Below, in pieces: positions 50,933 through 59,967 of a stretch of 64,000 bases of DNA. Below the pieces are notes generated by a model. The model ran no database searches. It was not told where the DNA came from and saw only the letters and a list, made by a program, of their open reading frames with translations. Positions within the stretch are counted from its first letter, which is position 1. Every line of letters starts with the position of its first letter. A program made the translations under genes and the position numbers. Origin of the DNA: Oscillospiraceae bacterium (GTDB lineage: Bacteria > Bacillota > Clostridia > Oscillospirales > Ruminococcaceae); contig JAJQGT010000009.1 in NCBI GenBank assembly GCA_021201135.1, positions 112,715 to 176,714 on the forward strand. The letters run 5' to 3'.

Positions 50933-51763
50933 ATGAATAATACTACTGAAATAAAAAATGCCGCAGTCGTTGGGCTCGGCAACATGGGCGGGGCGATTCT
51001 CGGGGGAATTGTCTCTGGAGGAATCCTGCCGGTTGAGAATCTCAGAGGCGCCGACAAGGCGGATGCTTGCAGACTGAAAGCCGAAAGCTTGGGCGTGGAG
51101 GCTTATCAGGAGCCGAGCGAAGCTGTGAAGGATGCCGATCTGGTTATCCTCGCTGTCAAGCCGCAGTCGCTCGAGGCTCTTATGAGCGAAATCGGCGAAG
51201 TAAAGAAGTCGGCGGTCATCGTCTCAATTTTAGCGGGCAAGAAGATTGCGACTCTCGAAGGCTACTTCGGGGCTGATGCAAAAATTGTCCGTGTCATGCC
51301 GAACACCCCGGCTCTTGTCGGCGTCGGGATGAGCGGAATCTGCAGGAACGCTAACGTCTCGGACGAAGAACTTTCGAAAGTGGTCGAGATTTTCTCGTCC
51401 TTCGGCAAGGCTTCTGTCGTTGACGAGAGCCTTATGGACATCGTCACCGGCATCAGCGGCTCGGGTCCCGCATACGTTTACATGTTCATAGACGGACTCA
51501 TCAAGGCAGGAATCAAAGGCGGCATGGACGAGAAATCTGCCAAGCTCTTTGCTGCGCAGACGGTCAAAGGTGCGGCGGAGATGGTGCTCCGGTCCGACAT
51601 CTCCCCCGAACAGCTCAAAATAAACGTCTGCTCCCCCGGCGGCACCACCATCGAAGCGGTGAAGGTGCTGGAAGAGCAGAAGTTTGAAGACATTATTATG
51701 CAGGCGGTCAAGGCTTGCGAAGATAAATCCAGATTGATGGGAAACCCCTCCACCACCGGCTGA
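50933..51763 (+). CDS. proC: Pyrroline-5-carboxylate reductase
   Basis: 276 residues from ATG 50933 (AAGGAGG upstream). Last step of proline synthesis: reduces pyrroline-5-carboxylate with NAD(P)H. Rossmann motif GLGNMGGAILGG, the VKPQ segment, VRVMPNTPALVGVGMSG and the diagnostic GSGPAYVYMFIDG and CSPGGTTIEA. The final six residues, NPSTTG, and the stop are encoded by the left end of repeat copy 3, so the native C-terminus was replaced when the element came in. Confidence 0.95.
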   Translation: MNNTTEIKNAAVVGLGNMGGAILGGIVSGGILPVENLRGADKADACRLKAESLGVEAYQEPSEAVKDADLVILAVKPQSLEALMSEIGEVKKSAVIVSILAGKKIATLEGYFGADAKIVRVMPNTPALVGVGMSGICRNANVSDEELSKVVEIFSSFGKASVVDESLMDIVTGISGSGPAYVYMFIDGLIKAGIKGGMDEKSAKLFAAQTVKGAAEMVLRSDISPEQLKINVCSPGGTTIEAVKVLEEQKFEDIIMQAVKACEDKSRLMGNPSTTG

Positions 51764-51844
51764 CGCCGGCGGTCCCCCTCCCCTTTCAGGGGAGGCTTAG
51801 TGATATCCTTTCAGAAGCTTGTAAAGCGGCAGACTGAGGGGTTT
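51742..51844. repeat. Palindromic intergenic repeat, copy 3 (103 bp)
   Basis: Begins AAACCCCTC, ends GAGGGGTTT. One CTCCCCTTTCAGGGGAG block is kept and the right half is shorter than in copies 1 and 2. It overlaps the 3' end of proC, supplying its stop codon, and ends 3 nt before the stop of the converging SGNH gene. Confidence 0.87.
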
Positions 51845-51847
51845 CCA

Positions 51848-53062
51848 CTAGTCCGTATAAGCCACAGCCAGAACCTGCAAATCACATTTGACATTATCCC
51901 CATAGGCGGTGAATTCCACACGGTATTCGCCGCTTTCTTCGGCTTTGTATAAGATTCCGACCGACGGGCAGAGCCAGCCGCTCTCATCGTATTCGTTGAA
52001 GATTTCGGTGTTGACGAGCTCGCCGTTGAAATATACTTTCGCTTCGAGAGTGCCATATTCGCTTCCTGAAGAAGTAGGATACACCACATAGGCGTTGGTG
52101 CCGGTGAAGGTGAAGACGAGCGGGTCGTTCGACTCGTCATAGGTCTTTGTCCAGCCGTCAGAATAGTGGAAGCCGGAGCTCTTGTTCTTCCACGAGCCCA
52201 TGTCCTCGGGAGTGTAAACCGAGCGCTGGAGCATGTGGGCGTTCTCATAGGTGCAACCATACATTGCATCGGGGGTGGTGATGTCGGAAGTGCTTCCGTC
52301 AAGGCGGTCAACCTCATCGAAGAAGTAGGCGATGAACTCGGCTACAACTGCGTTACCGTCGGCGTTCGGATGAGTATAGTCGTCCGAGAACTCGCTCCAC
52401 TCAAGAGCGCCGTTATCGAGCATATAGGTTATTCCGTCGGCATAGCTTATCATTGGCAGGTCATAGTACTCGCCGATTTCTTTTTTCCATTCCTGAGAGG
52501 TGTAGCCCTCCTCCATTCTTGCGAACAGGAGAATTACCGCCGGCTGAGATTCGCACTCGAGGCAGTCGCGGATAAGGCTCTCGAAGGCGTCGTAATATTC
52601 ATCCGAGTTACTGTCGTTGACGGCAAACTCGATGAAGACGATATCCGGGTCATAAGCCTCGACGTCGTCCTCGAATCTGAGGGCACCGAGTGTTGAGGGA
52701 GTGCCGCTTATTCCGGAGTTGTAGTAGTGGACGTTATCGCCGTTACCCTTGCCGAATTTCTCCTGAAAATAGGTGAACGAGCGATAGGCATAGCAGGTCT
52801 CGAGCCCGTCGCCTTCGGTGATTGAGCCGCCGATATAGACGATGTTGCAATCCTCGCCGCTCTCGGCTTTCTCGATAGCCTGCTTGAGGCGATAGGTGTT
52901 GCCGGTCTGGGTCAAAGAAATAATTTTGGCGTTATTCAGATATTCTTCATAGGTCGTGGGATTTTCGATTGTTTCAAGAGCCACAGAGGTCTCCTTTCCG
53001 CAGGCGCTGAGGCACCCGCAAAGCAAAACTGCCGCAAGAAGTATTGATATGATTTTCTTCAT
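51848..53062 (-). CDS. SGNH hydrolase lipoprotein with C-terminal beta domain
   Basis: 404 residues. Lipobox LSAC (Cys21). The SGNH domain comes first here: Ser80 in YIGGSITEGDG, EFAVNDSN (Asn of block III), and DDYTHPNADG with the Asp/His pair. A C-terminal beta-sandwich of about 150 residues (FTFTGTNAYVVYPTSSGSE...LEAKVYFNGE) follows. This inverted order sets it apart from the three XynE-like proteins at 4253-8225. It resembles SGNH esterases of the xylan acetylesterase type; activity is inferred. RBS near AAAGGC is weak, and the gene probably shares a transcript with, or reads from, the ATPase gene upstream. Confidence 0.83.
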   Translation of the reverse strand: MKKIISILLAAVLLCGCLSACGKETSVALETIENPTTYEEYLNNAKIISLTQTGNTYRLKQAIEKAESGEDCNIVYIGGSITEGDGLETCYAYRSFTYFQEKFGKGNGDNVHYYNSGISGTPSTLGALRFEDDVEAYDPDIVFIEFAVNDSNSDEYYDAFESLIRDCLECESQPAVILLFARMEEGYTSQEWKKEIGEYYDLPMISYADGITYMLDNGALEWSEFSDDYTHPNADGNAVVAEFIAYFFDEVDRLDGSTSDITTPDAMYGCTYENAHMLQRSVYTPEDMGSWKNKSSGFHYSDGWTKTYDESNDPLVFTFTGTNAYVVYPTSSGSEYGTLEAKVYFNGELVNTEIFNEYDESGWLCPSVGILYKAEESGEYRVEFTAYGDNVKCDLQVLAVAYTD

Positions 53063-53083
53063 AATATAAGCCTTTCTAAGAAA

Positions 53084-53110
53084 AATGCGGCTACTTGATG
53101 CAGCCGCATT
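53084..53110 (-). terminator. Terminator after the MsmX-like gene
   Basis: 9-bp stem AATGCGGCT/AGCCGCATT (53084-53110); TTTCTT follows on the minus strand. Leaky read-through may express the SGNH gene downstream, for which no separate promoter was obvious. Confidence 0.65.
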
Positions 53111-53136
53111 AAATTCTATATGTTCGTTGGATACTA

Positions 53137-54279
53137 TCAGTTTATGATGGTCTTCTCGGTTTCCTTGTCGAAGATGTGGATTCTGTTGGCGTCAAGAGCG
53201 CAGGTGATAACATCCTGAGGTCTTGCGGTCGAGCGGTTGGAAACACGAGCAGTAAGGTTGATGCCCTCGCAGGTGAGGTAGAGGTAAGTCTCGGCACCCA
53301 TCATTTCGGCTACGTTGACGGTTGCCTCGATGACACCGGTCTTGGCGGAGGAGATGAACATTTCCTCGTCGTGGATGCACTCGGGACGAACGCCGCAGAT
53401 AACTTCCTTGTTGAGGTAAGGAGCCAAAGCTTCTTCGTTGACCTTAGCCTCGGGAAGCTCGATATAGAACTTTCTTCCTCTGGTTTCCTTGGTGTCCTCG
53501 GAACCGAACTCGATGTTGTACTTGCCGTCAATCTTGACAAGCTTTGAATCGATGAAGTTCATCTGAGGAGATCCGATGAATCCGGCAACGAAGAGGTTGC
53601 AAGGATAGCTGTAGAGGTTCTGAGGAGTGTCGACCTGCTGAATGAAGCCGTCCTTCATAACGACGATTCTGTCAGCCATGGTCATAGCCTCGGTCTGGTC
53701 ATGGGTTACATAGATAAATGTGGTTCCGAGTCTCTTATGGAGAAGAGTAATCTCGGTTCTCATCTGAGCACGGAGCTTTGCATCGAGGTTGGACAACGGC
53801 TCGTCAAGAAGGAATACCTGAGGCTCACGGACGAGTGCACGTCCCAGAGCAACACGCTGTCTCTGACCACCGGACAAAGCCTTCGGCTTTCTGTCGAGGA
53901 GGTGGGAGATGTCGAGGATTCTTGCTGCTTCCTCAACCTTTCTTGCGATCTGATCCTTAGGAGTCTTGCGGAGCTTGAGTCCGAATGCCATGTTCTCGAA
54001 AACTGTCATATGAGGATAGAGAGCGTAGTTCTGGAATACCATTGCGATATCTCTGTCCTTAGGAGCGATATCATTAACAAGTCTGTTGCCGATATAAAGC
54101 TCGCCGTCTGTGATTTCTTCCAAACCTGCTATCATACGAAGGGTCGTGGATTTACCGCAACCTGAAGGTCCTACAAAGATAATAAATTCCTTGTCCTTAA
54201 CCTCGAGGCAGAAGTCGGATACCGCGACTACTCCGCCGGGGTACTTTTTGTAAATATGCTTTAGTGATAAGCTTGCCAT
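53137..54279 (-). CDS. MsmX/UgpC-type sugar ABC importer ATPase
   Basis: 380 residues from ATG 54279 (GAGGAGG upstream). ATPase domain with Walker [10 protein letters not shown], signature LSGGQRQ, Walker [13 protein letters not shown] and H-loop THDQTEA. A C-terminal OB-fold/TOBE regulatory region (about 240-380; [11 protein letters not shown]) marks the CUT1 carbohydrate group. It is far from any permease. In Bacillus and Streptococcus such lone ATPases (MsmX, MsmK) power several different sugar importers, so it is a good partner for the two orphan solute-binding lipoproteins. Confidence 0.93.
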   Translation of the reverse strand: MASLSLKHIYKKYPGGVVAVSDFCLEVKDKEFIIFVGPSGCGKSTTLRMIAGLEEITDGELYIGNRLVNDIAPKDRDIAMVFQNYALYPHMTVFENMAFGLKLRKTPKDQIARKVEEAARILDISHLLDRKPKALSGGQRQRVALGRALVREPQVFLLDEPLSNLDAKLRAQMRTEITLLHKRLGTTFIYVTHDQTEAMTMADRIVVMKDGFIQQVDTPQNLYSYPCNLFVAGFIGSPQMNFIDSKLVKIDGKYNIEFGSEDTKETRGRKFYIELPEAKVNEEALAPYLNKEVICGVRPECIHDEEMFISSAKTGVIEATVNVAEMMGAETYLYLTCEGINLTARVSNRSTARPQDVITCALDANRIHIFDKETEKTIIN

Positions 54280-54311
54280 CAAAAGGCCTCCTCGCCGAAT
54301 TTTTAAAACTT

Positions 54312-54369
54312 GTCAATCTACAACGATTGACTCTTTGATAATTATACTATATTGAGCCAATCTTTACAA
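54312..54369 (-). promoter_or_regulatory. Promoter of the MsmX-like gene with a possible operator
   Basis: Minus-strand TTGTAA (54369-54364), 17-nt spacer, TATAAT (54346-54341). Just downstream of the start site is a perfect 7-bp dyad GTCAATC-N6-GATTGAC (54312-54331), a plausible operator. Confidence 0.6.
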
Positions 54370-54437
54370 GACGGCGTTTTCACCAAAGTTTACGGTGCGT
54401 TTTTATGCAAAATGACTATAGGGTTTGTAAAAGCTAT

Positions 54438-55154
54438 TTAATCATAGCATATCAGCCCTTTAATCTCATTATCTTCCAAAAGTCGTGCTTTTCCCTCGTC
54501 CAATTTGTCGTCCAGAACAACCCCGCCAATGCTCACTCTTTTGAGGTATACAACGGTGTTTCCGGTCGCTCCAAACATCCTCTTTATCTGGTGGAACTTG
54601 CCCTCATGAAGCGTGACAAAGCACTCTTTGGGACTCAGTATTTCGAGTTCTGCGGGGAGGCATTTTTCGTCATTATCGATAGTCATGCCGGATTTGAAAA
54701 GCTCCGTAACGCCCGATTCCACGTCGTTTTCGAGCCGCACAAAATACTTCTTCGGGACGTGGCTCGAGGGGCTCAGCATCCTATGCGCGAGCTCGCCGTC
54801 ATCCGTAAGCAGGACGAAGCCGACGCTATCCTTGTCCAGCCTTCCTGCCGGAAAAAGCCCCGGTCGCCGAAGTCCCGGCGGCAGAAGCTCCATAACGGTC
54901 GGCGTGATTTTGTCCCTGACGGCGCAGACCACACCCGCTGGCTTGTTGAGCATTATATAAAGATGCTCACGGTAAACAATCCTCTCCCCCGAGATGGCAA
55001 CAACCGCTTTTTTGGGGGCGAGCTTGAAATCGTAGTGCTTTTCCGCCACGCCGTCGACGGTCACCAAACCCTTCTTCAGTAGCTCCTTTGCGTCGTTACG
55101 GGAGACCCCGGGCATCTGTCCCGATATGAACTTGTCGAGGCGCATCAGCGGCAT
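54438..55154 (-). CDS. RsuA/RluB-family pseudouridine synthase
   Basis: 238 residues. N-terminal S4 RNA-binding domain (about 1-60; MRLDKFISGQMPGVSRNDAKELLKKG split), then the catalytic domain with Asp in GRLDKDSVG and the LHEGKFHQIKRMF motif of the RsuA type. Modifies one uridine in rRNA (16S or 23S cannot be told). Starts 10 nt after the HAD hydrolase gene; GAGGGA precedes ATG 55154. Confidence 0.9.
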   Translation of the reverse strand: MPLMRLDKFISGQMPGVSRNDAKELLKKGLVTVDGVAEKHYDFKLAPKKAVVAISGERIVYREHLYIMLNKPAGVVCAVRDKITPTVMELLPPGLRRPGLFPAGRLDKDSVGFVLLTDDGELAHRMLSPSSHVPKKYFVRLENDVESGVTELFKSGMTIDNDEKCLPAELEILSPKECFVTLHEGKFHQIKRMFGATGNTVVYLKRVSIGGVVLDDKLDEGKARLLEDNEIKGLICYD

Positions 55155-55164
55155 TTTTCGTCCC

Positions 55165-55863
55165 TCATTTCAATAATATCTCGGCGACTTTCGACATATC
55201 CGGTTCCATCAGCACATGGTCGGCTTCGGGAACAGGCTCATCGGGCGAAATCTCTGATTTTATGTACAAAGTATGAAGTCCCGCCGATTTGGCTCCTGCA
55301 ATATCACAGGTCCCGTCGTTTCCTGCCATAATTGCGGTGCTGACATCAATATCGTGCTTCGCTATAAGCTTGTTATAAAACTCAATATCCGGCTTCTTGC
55401 AGTTATGGTCGGACGAGATGAAGATATCGTCGAACGAAAACCAGATGCCCAAGTATTTCAGCTCATACTCGGTAAAGATTCGCTGAGCGTTCGAGAGAAG
55501 ATAGACTTTTCTGCCGTTCTTGCGAAGCCTCTCGAGCATATCCTTGGCGCCGTCATAGAGGCGAAGATGCTCTATCGAAAGAAGCCTGAAAAACTGCCCT
55601 GTATGGATCGCGAGAGTGTCATCGGCAGGGACGCCTTTTCTTGAGAAAAGCTCTTCGAAGACTTGCTCTATCCTGATTTCGCGGAACTCGGTTTCAAGCT
55701 CCGAAACTGTCCGAAAATAGCTGATTCTGAGCTCCTCGGGAGTGTAAACAGCTCCTTGGAAGCCATAGAAGAGCGCAAGCTTCTCCCAAAGCTCCGGTTT
55801 GGTCTCGTCGGTGCGGATGTCGCAGAGAGTCCCGTAGAAGTCGAATATGCAGGTTTTATACAT
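55165..55863 (-). CDS. HAD-superfamily hydrolase
   Basis: 232 residues. Motif I reads DFYGT (nucleophile Asp, usual DxDGT with a Tyr change), motif II is LLSNAQ, motif III CKKPD, and motif IV GNDGTCDIAGA. A helical cap lies at about 20-90. It fits subfamily IA (haloacid dehalogenase/phosphoglycolate phosphatase style), cytosolic, acting on a small phosphate ester. Substrate unknown. Middle of a three-gene group (55877-54438). Confidence 0.87.
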   Translation of the reverse strand: MYKTCIFDFYGTLCDIRTDETKPELWEKLALFYGFQGAVYTPEELRISYFRTVSELETEFREIRIEQVFEELFSRKGVPADDTLAIHTGQFFRLLSIEHLRLYDGAKDMLERLRKNGRKVYLLSNAQRIFTEYELKYLGIWFSFDDIFISSDHNCKKPDIEFYNKLIAKHDIDVSTAIMAGNDGTCDIAGAKSAGLHTLYIKSEISPDEPVPEADHVLMEPDMSKVAEILLK

Positions 55864-55876
55864 CTTTCATCACCAT

Positions 55877-56335
55877 TTACGTTGTGGTTTTAACGAGCCC
55901 CTGCATGAAGCCGCCGAGCTCGGTACAGCAGACGTCGCCGGCAATGAGAACTCCGTCACAAATCATCAGATTGACGACGATGTTGTCCTCTTCGCCGTAG
56001 TTATAGATTTCGTAAGTGTAGATTTCAACGGCACAGCCCTTGTAATCGCTCAGGTCGAGCCCCTGCTCAAGCTGGAGGTCGTTATACTGGTTGTAAACGT
56101 CGTTCCAGTCCTCGGGGATTATGACGCTTCGGACATCTATCGCCGATTCCGACGTCTCCCAGCCCAATCCGTGCAAAAATTCGAGCTGTGACGCCTCGTC
56201 GGGAAGAGAAATCGTCTTATTCCCGCCATAGAATCTGTTGAAGAGAAACACCGCCACGAACACCAAAAGCAGTGCCATGAGAATATAGCCGAGTATCTGC
56301 GCTATCTTTTTAACCTTCACCGTCTTAACAAACAT
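55877..56335 (-). CDS. Membrane-anchored DUF4830-type protein
   Basis: 152 residues. One N-terminal transmembrane helix (about 12-33), then an extracellular domain with LHGLGWETSESAIDVRSVIIPEDWNDVY split, YKGCAVEIYTYEI and a C-terminal GDVCCTELGGFMQGL. This matches what I recall as DUF4830, a small domain common in Oscillospiraceae. Function unknown. No lipobox. First gene of the group leading to the HAD and RsuA genes. Confidence 0.72.
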   Translation of the reverse strand: MFVKTVKVKKIAQILGYILMALLLVFVAVFLFNRFYGGNKTISLPDEASQLEFLHGLGWETSESAIDVRSVIIPEDWNDVYNQYNDLQLEQGLDLSDYKGCAVEIYTYEIYNYGEEDNIVVNLMICDGVLIAGDVCCTELGGFMQGLVKTTT

Positions 56336-56400
56336 ACTTAACCCTCCGAAAAGTTGTCTTTTGGTGAAGTATATTCATGTCCGGATGAGATTAGAAGTTA

Positions 56401-58161
56401 TCAGTGGGCAAATTGGCTGTTATAAAGCTCGTAGTAGAAGCCATGTCTGGCAAGGAGCTCTTCGTGCTTGCCCTGCTCGATGATGTGCCCGTCCTTCATG
56501 ACGAGGATCAGGTCGGCACTCATGATGGTCGAAAGTCTGTGAGCTACTATAAACGTGGTCTTGCCCTGCATCAGCTTTTCAAACGAACGCTGAACCCTGA
56601 ACTCGGTCTTCGTATCTATCGAGGAGGTCGCCTCGTCAAGGATGAGCATCGGAGGCTTGGTGAGCATTACTCGAGTAATACAGAGAAGCTGTTTCTGCCC
56701 CGCCGAAAGGTTTCCGCCCTCCTCGCCAATGGGCGTGTCGTAGCCCTGCGGAAGACGCCTGATGAAGCTGTCGGTGTGGGTGGTCTTGGCGGCGGCAATC
56801 ATCTCTTCGTCGGTTGAATCGGGCTTGCCGATTTTCAGGTTATCCTGGATTGTTCCGGACTTGAGCCAAGTGTCCTGCAAAACCATGCCGTAGTTTTCGC
56901 GGAGGCTGTGGCGGGTGATGTCGCGGATGTCTTCGCCTTCAACCGAAATCGAGCCGCCGTCGACGTCATAGAAGCGCATGAGAAGGTTTATAAGCGTCGT
57001 CTTGCCGCAACCGGTCGGACCGACAATAGCGATTCTCTGACCGGCTTTTACGGAGAGATTGAAGTTCTCAATAAGGCTTGTGTCGGGATTGTAGGAGAAA
57101 GACACATCCTTGAGCTCGATATTGCCCCTTACTTCGGAGAGCTCCGGGAGTCCTTCGTCCGAAGGCTGAGGCTCGGCTTCGATAAGCTCGAAGATTCTTG
57201 CGGCGCAAGCGATGGCGTTCTGGAGCTCGGTGATGACGCCGCTGATTTCGTTGAACGGCTTGGTGTACTGGTTGGCGTAGCTAAGAATACATGTCAAGCC
57301 GCCGACGGTGACCGTTCCGGCGACCACCGAAAGAGCTCCCGCAAGACCCACTGCCGCATAGACAACGGCGTTCACGAATCTTGTCGAAGGATTGACGAGC
57401 GACGAATAGAAAATAGCCTTTGATGAGGTCTCGGTCAGGTCGTCGTTTATCTTCTTGAAGCGGTCGTGGCTTCGTTCGGTATAGTTGTACGCCTTAACAG
57501 TCTTCGCGCCGCCGACCATTTCGTCGATGAGTGCGGTCTGACTGCCTCGAATTTCCGACTGCTTCTTGAAGAGATTATATGTCGACTGCGCCAGGAATTT
57601 CGCCACAAAGAGCGAAAGCGGCGTCAGGACAACCGCAATCAGGGTTATCTTCCAGCTGATTGAGAGCATGAAGAGAAGCGTGCAGATGATGGTGGCGATG
57701 CCCGTGAAGAACTGCGAGAAGCCGAGGAGAAGCCCGTCCGCCAACTGGTCGACATCGGAGATTACTCTCGAAACCAAATCACCGTGCGGGTGGGAATCAA
57801 TATACTTAAGCGGCAGGTTTTCTATCTTCAGGAATGCCTTTTCTCTTAAGTCTCTGACTGTTTCGTAAGTAATTCTGTTGTTGATGACGTTCATCAGCCA
57901 CTGCAACAGTGCCGCTATAATAGCGATTATCGCGGCTCTTACCAAAAAGCTGACTACCATCTGCAAATCAACGCCGTTTTCGGTGATATAGTCAATCGCG
58001 TCGCCGAAGAGAATCGGGACATAGAGTGTCAGAACCACCGAAACCGCCGCTAAGATTATCGACAGGATGAGAAGCACACGATACTTCTTCAGGAATGTCC
58101 ACAGCTTCTTTAAGGTATGGGAAGCCGGCTGATTCGATTGTACTTTTGAATTGTTACTCAT
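56401..58161 (-). CDS. Heterodimeric ABC exporter subunit with complete catalytic site (pair 2)
   Basis: 586 residues, six transmembrane segments (about 30-310) and an ATPase domain with Walker A GPTGCGKTT, altered signature LSAGQ, catalytic Glu in LILDEATSS and H-loop VAHRLST. Lies 18 nt after the partner gene. With the partner it repeats the layout of the exporter at 14243-17906: complete Walker motifs here, canonical signature in the partner. Drug, lipid or peptide export is likely; cargo unknown. RBS AAAGGGGAG precedes ATG 58161. Confidence 0.91.
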   Translation of the reverse strand: MSNNSKVQSNQPASHTLKKLWTFLKKYRVLLILSIILAAVSVVLTLYVPILFGDAIDYITENGVDLQMVVSFLVRAAIIAIIAALLQWLMNVINNRITYETVRDLREKAFLKIENLPLKYIDSHPHGDLVSRVISDVDQLADGLLLGFSQFFTGIATIICTLLFMLSISWKITLIAVVLTPLSLFVAKFLAQSTYNLFKKQSEIRGSQTALIDEMVGGAKTVKAYNYTERSHDRFKKINDDLTETSSKAIFYSSLVNPSTRFVNAVVYAAVGLAGALSVVAGTVTVGGLTCILSYANQYTKPFNEISGVITELQNAIACAARIFELIEAEPQPSDEGLPELSEVRGNIELKDVSFSYNPDTSLIENFNLSVKAGQRIAIVGPTGCGKTTLINLLMRFYDVDGGSISVEGEDIRDITRHSLRENYGMVLQDTWLKSGTIQDNLKIGKPDSTDEEMIAAAKTTHTDSFIRRLPQGYDTPIGEEGGNLSAGQKQLLCITRVMLTKPPMLILDEATSSIDTKTEFRVQRSFEKLMQGKTTFIVAHRLSTIMSADLILVMKDGHIIEQGKHEELLARHGFYYELYNSQFAH

Positions 58162-58179
58162 GATTCAGGCTCCCCTTTC

Positions 58180-59901
58180 TTACGAATTTTTAATCTGTGA
58201 CTGATAGAGTTCGAGGTACTCGGAGCAATTCTCAAGAAGTTCCTCGTGAGTACCGAGTCCCACCGCTACACCATCCTCGAGCATAAGAACTCTGTCCGAG
58301 TGCATGACGGTCGAAACCCTCTGCGAGACGGTCAATACTGTCGGGTGATAGTCGAGGTTGGAGATTGACTTTCTGAGAGCCGCATCGGTCGCAAAGTCAA
58401 GCGCCGACGAGCTGTCGTCAAGAATGAGAACCTTCGGCTTCTTGACAAGAGCCCGGGCGATTGTGAGGCGCTGAATCTGTCCGCCGGAAAGGTTCTTGCC
58501 GCCCTGCTCAATCATGCTGTCAAGCCCCTCCGGCTTTGCTTCGACGACGTTTTCAGCCTGAGCCTCTCCGATGGCTTCCATAATTTCGCTGTCGGTGGCG
58601 TTTTCGTTGCCGAATTTGATATTATCCCGAATCGTTCCCGAGAAGAGGGATGAGCGTTGCATAACAACTGCGACGTTGTCTCTTAAAGCTTCTTCGTTCC
58701 AGTCCCGAACGTCCACTCCGCCGACTTTTACATAGCCTTCGGTGGCGTCGTAGAACCGGGGGACAAGGCTTACAAGAGTGGTCTTGCCGCTACCTGTCGA
58801 GCCGATAATGCCGATTTTCTCGCCGTTTTTAACCCTGATATTGATATTCTCGAGCGAATCGGCGGCGGCACCCGAATACCTGAATGACACGTCGCTTAGC
58901 TCGACTGCATATTCGCTTTCGGATGACTTTTCGCCGCGATAGCTTCCGCTCTCCATCGAGGGCTGAATCTCGAAGACTTCCTCGACTCTTCTGGCGCATG
59001 CAAGGCTCTTGGTAACGCTGATTATGAGGTTCGCAAGCTTGACGAGCTCCACCAATATCTGCGACATGTAGTTATAAAGCGCGATTACAAGACCCTGAGT
59101 GAGAACTCCCGTACTGACCTTGACGGCTCCCGTATAGATGAGCACGACGATTCCGATATTTACGATGGCATAGGTCATCGGGTTCATGACGGATGAAATC
59201 CTGCCGACAAATTTCTGGGCTTTGGCAAGGGAGTTGTTCTTCTCGTTGAAGTCGGCGGTCTCCTCCTCTTCCATGCAGAACGCCCGGACAACTCTTGCAC
59301 CGGTCAGATTTTCTTTGGTTCTTAAGAGTACGGCGTCAAGCTTCTTCTGGACAGCTGTATAGAGCGGGATTGTGCCGAGCATGATTCCGAAAACGACGAC
59401 CGACAGAATCGGGATTACCGCAACGAAGATGAGTGCCGCCTGTGCGTCGATTCTGAACGCCATCACCGTCGCGCCGATGACGACAACCGGCGAGCGCATA
59501 AGAAGCCTGAGAGTCAGGTTGACGCCCGTCTGAATCTGGTTAAGGTCGCTCGTGAGGCGGGTTATGAGGGTCGAAGTGCCGAGCTTGTCAATCTCGGTGA
59601 ACGAGAGTGACTGGATATGGTCGAAGAGAGCCTGTCTTACGGCTCCTGTGAAGCCGGCCGAGGCTTTCGCCGAGAAGTACTGAGCCGTCAGGGTGCTTGC
59701 AAGTCCGCAGGCTCCGAACAGGACGAGTATTCCGCACATCCTGTAGATATACGGCTTGTCCCCCGCCGGGATGCCGGTGTCGACAATCTCAGCCACGACG
59801 AGCGGCACCATGAGCTCGAATATAACCTCGATAATCTTGAAAAGCGGCGCACACACCGCCTGTAATCTGTAGCCCTTGAAATATTTCAGAAGCTTCCGCA
59901 T
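58180..59901 (-). CDS. Heterodimeric ABC exporter subunit with degenerate catalytic site (pair 2)
   Basis: 573 residues from ATG 59901 (CGGAGGA upstream; a longer frame start was rejected because it lacks an RBS). Six transmembrane segments, Walker A GSTGSGKTT, canonical signature LSGGQ, but Asp for the catalytic Glu (LILDDSSSA) and Gln in the H-loop (VSQRVST). Begins 66 nt after the FakA-like gene, so the pair could belong to one long transcript starting at the Asp23 gene. Confidence 0.91.
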   Translation of the reverse strand: MRKLLKYFKGYRLQAVCAPLFKIIEVIFELMVPLVVAEIVDTGIPAGDKPYIYRMCGILVLFGACGLASTLTAQYFSAKASAGFTGAVRQALFDHIQSLSFTEIDKLGTSTLITRLTSDLNQIQTGVNLTLRLLMRSPVVVIGATVMAFRIDAQAALIFVAVIPILSVVVFGIMLGTIPLYTAVQKKLDAVLLRTKENLTGARVVRAFCMEEEETADFNEKNNSLAKAQKFVGRISSVMNPMTYAIVNIGIVVLIYTGAVKVSTGVLTQGLVIALYNYMSQILVELVKLANLIISVTKSLACARRVEEVFEIQPSMESGSYRGEKSSESEYAVELSDVSFRYSGAAADSLENINIRVKNGEKIGIIGSTGSGKTTLVSLVPRFYDATEGYVKVGGVDVRDWNEEALRDNVAVVMQRSSLFSGTIRDNIKFGNENATDSEIMEAIGEAQAENVVEAKPEGLDSMIEQGGKNLSGGQIQRLTIARALVKKPKVLILDDSSSALDFATDAALRKSISNLDYHPTVLTVSQRVSTVMHSDRVLMLEDGVAVGLGTHEELLENCSEYLELYQSQIKNS

Positions 59902-59967
59902 AAAATCCTCCGATAACGAATGCCGCCCGAGAACGAACGGCATTTATTTTTTGGTTATCAGCCCTGT

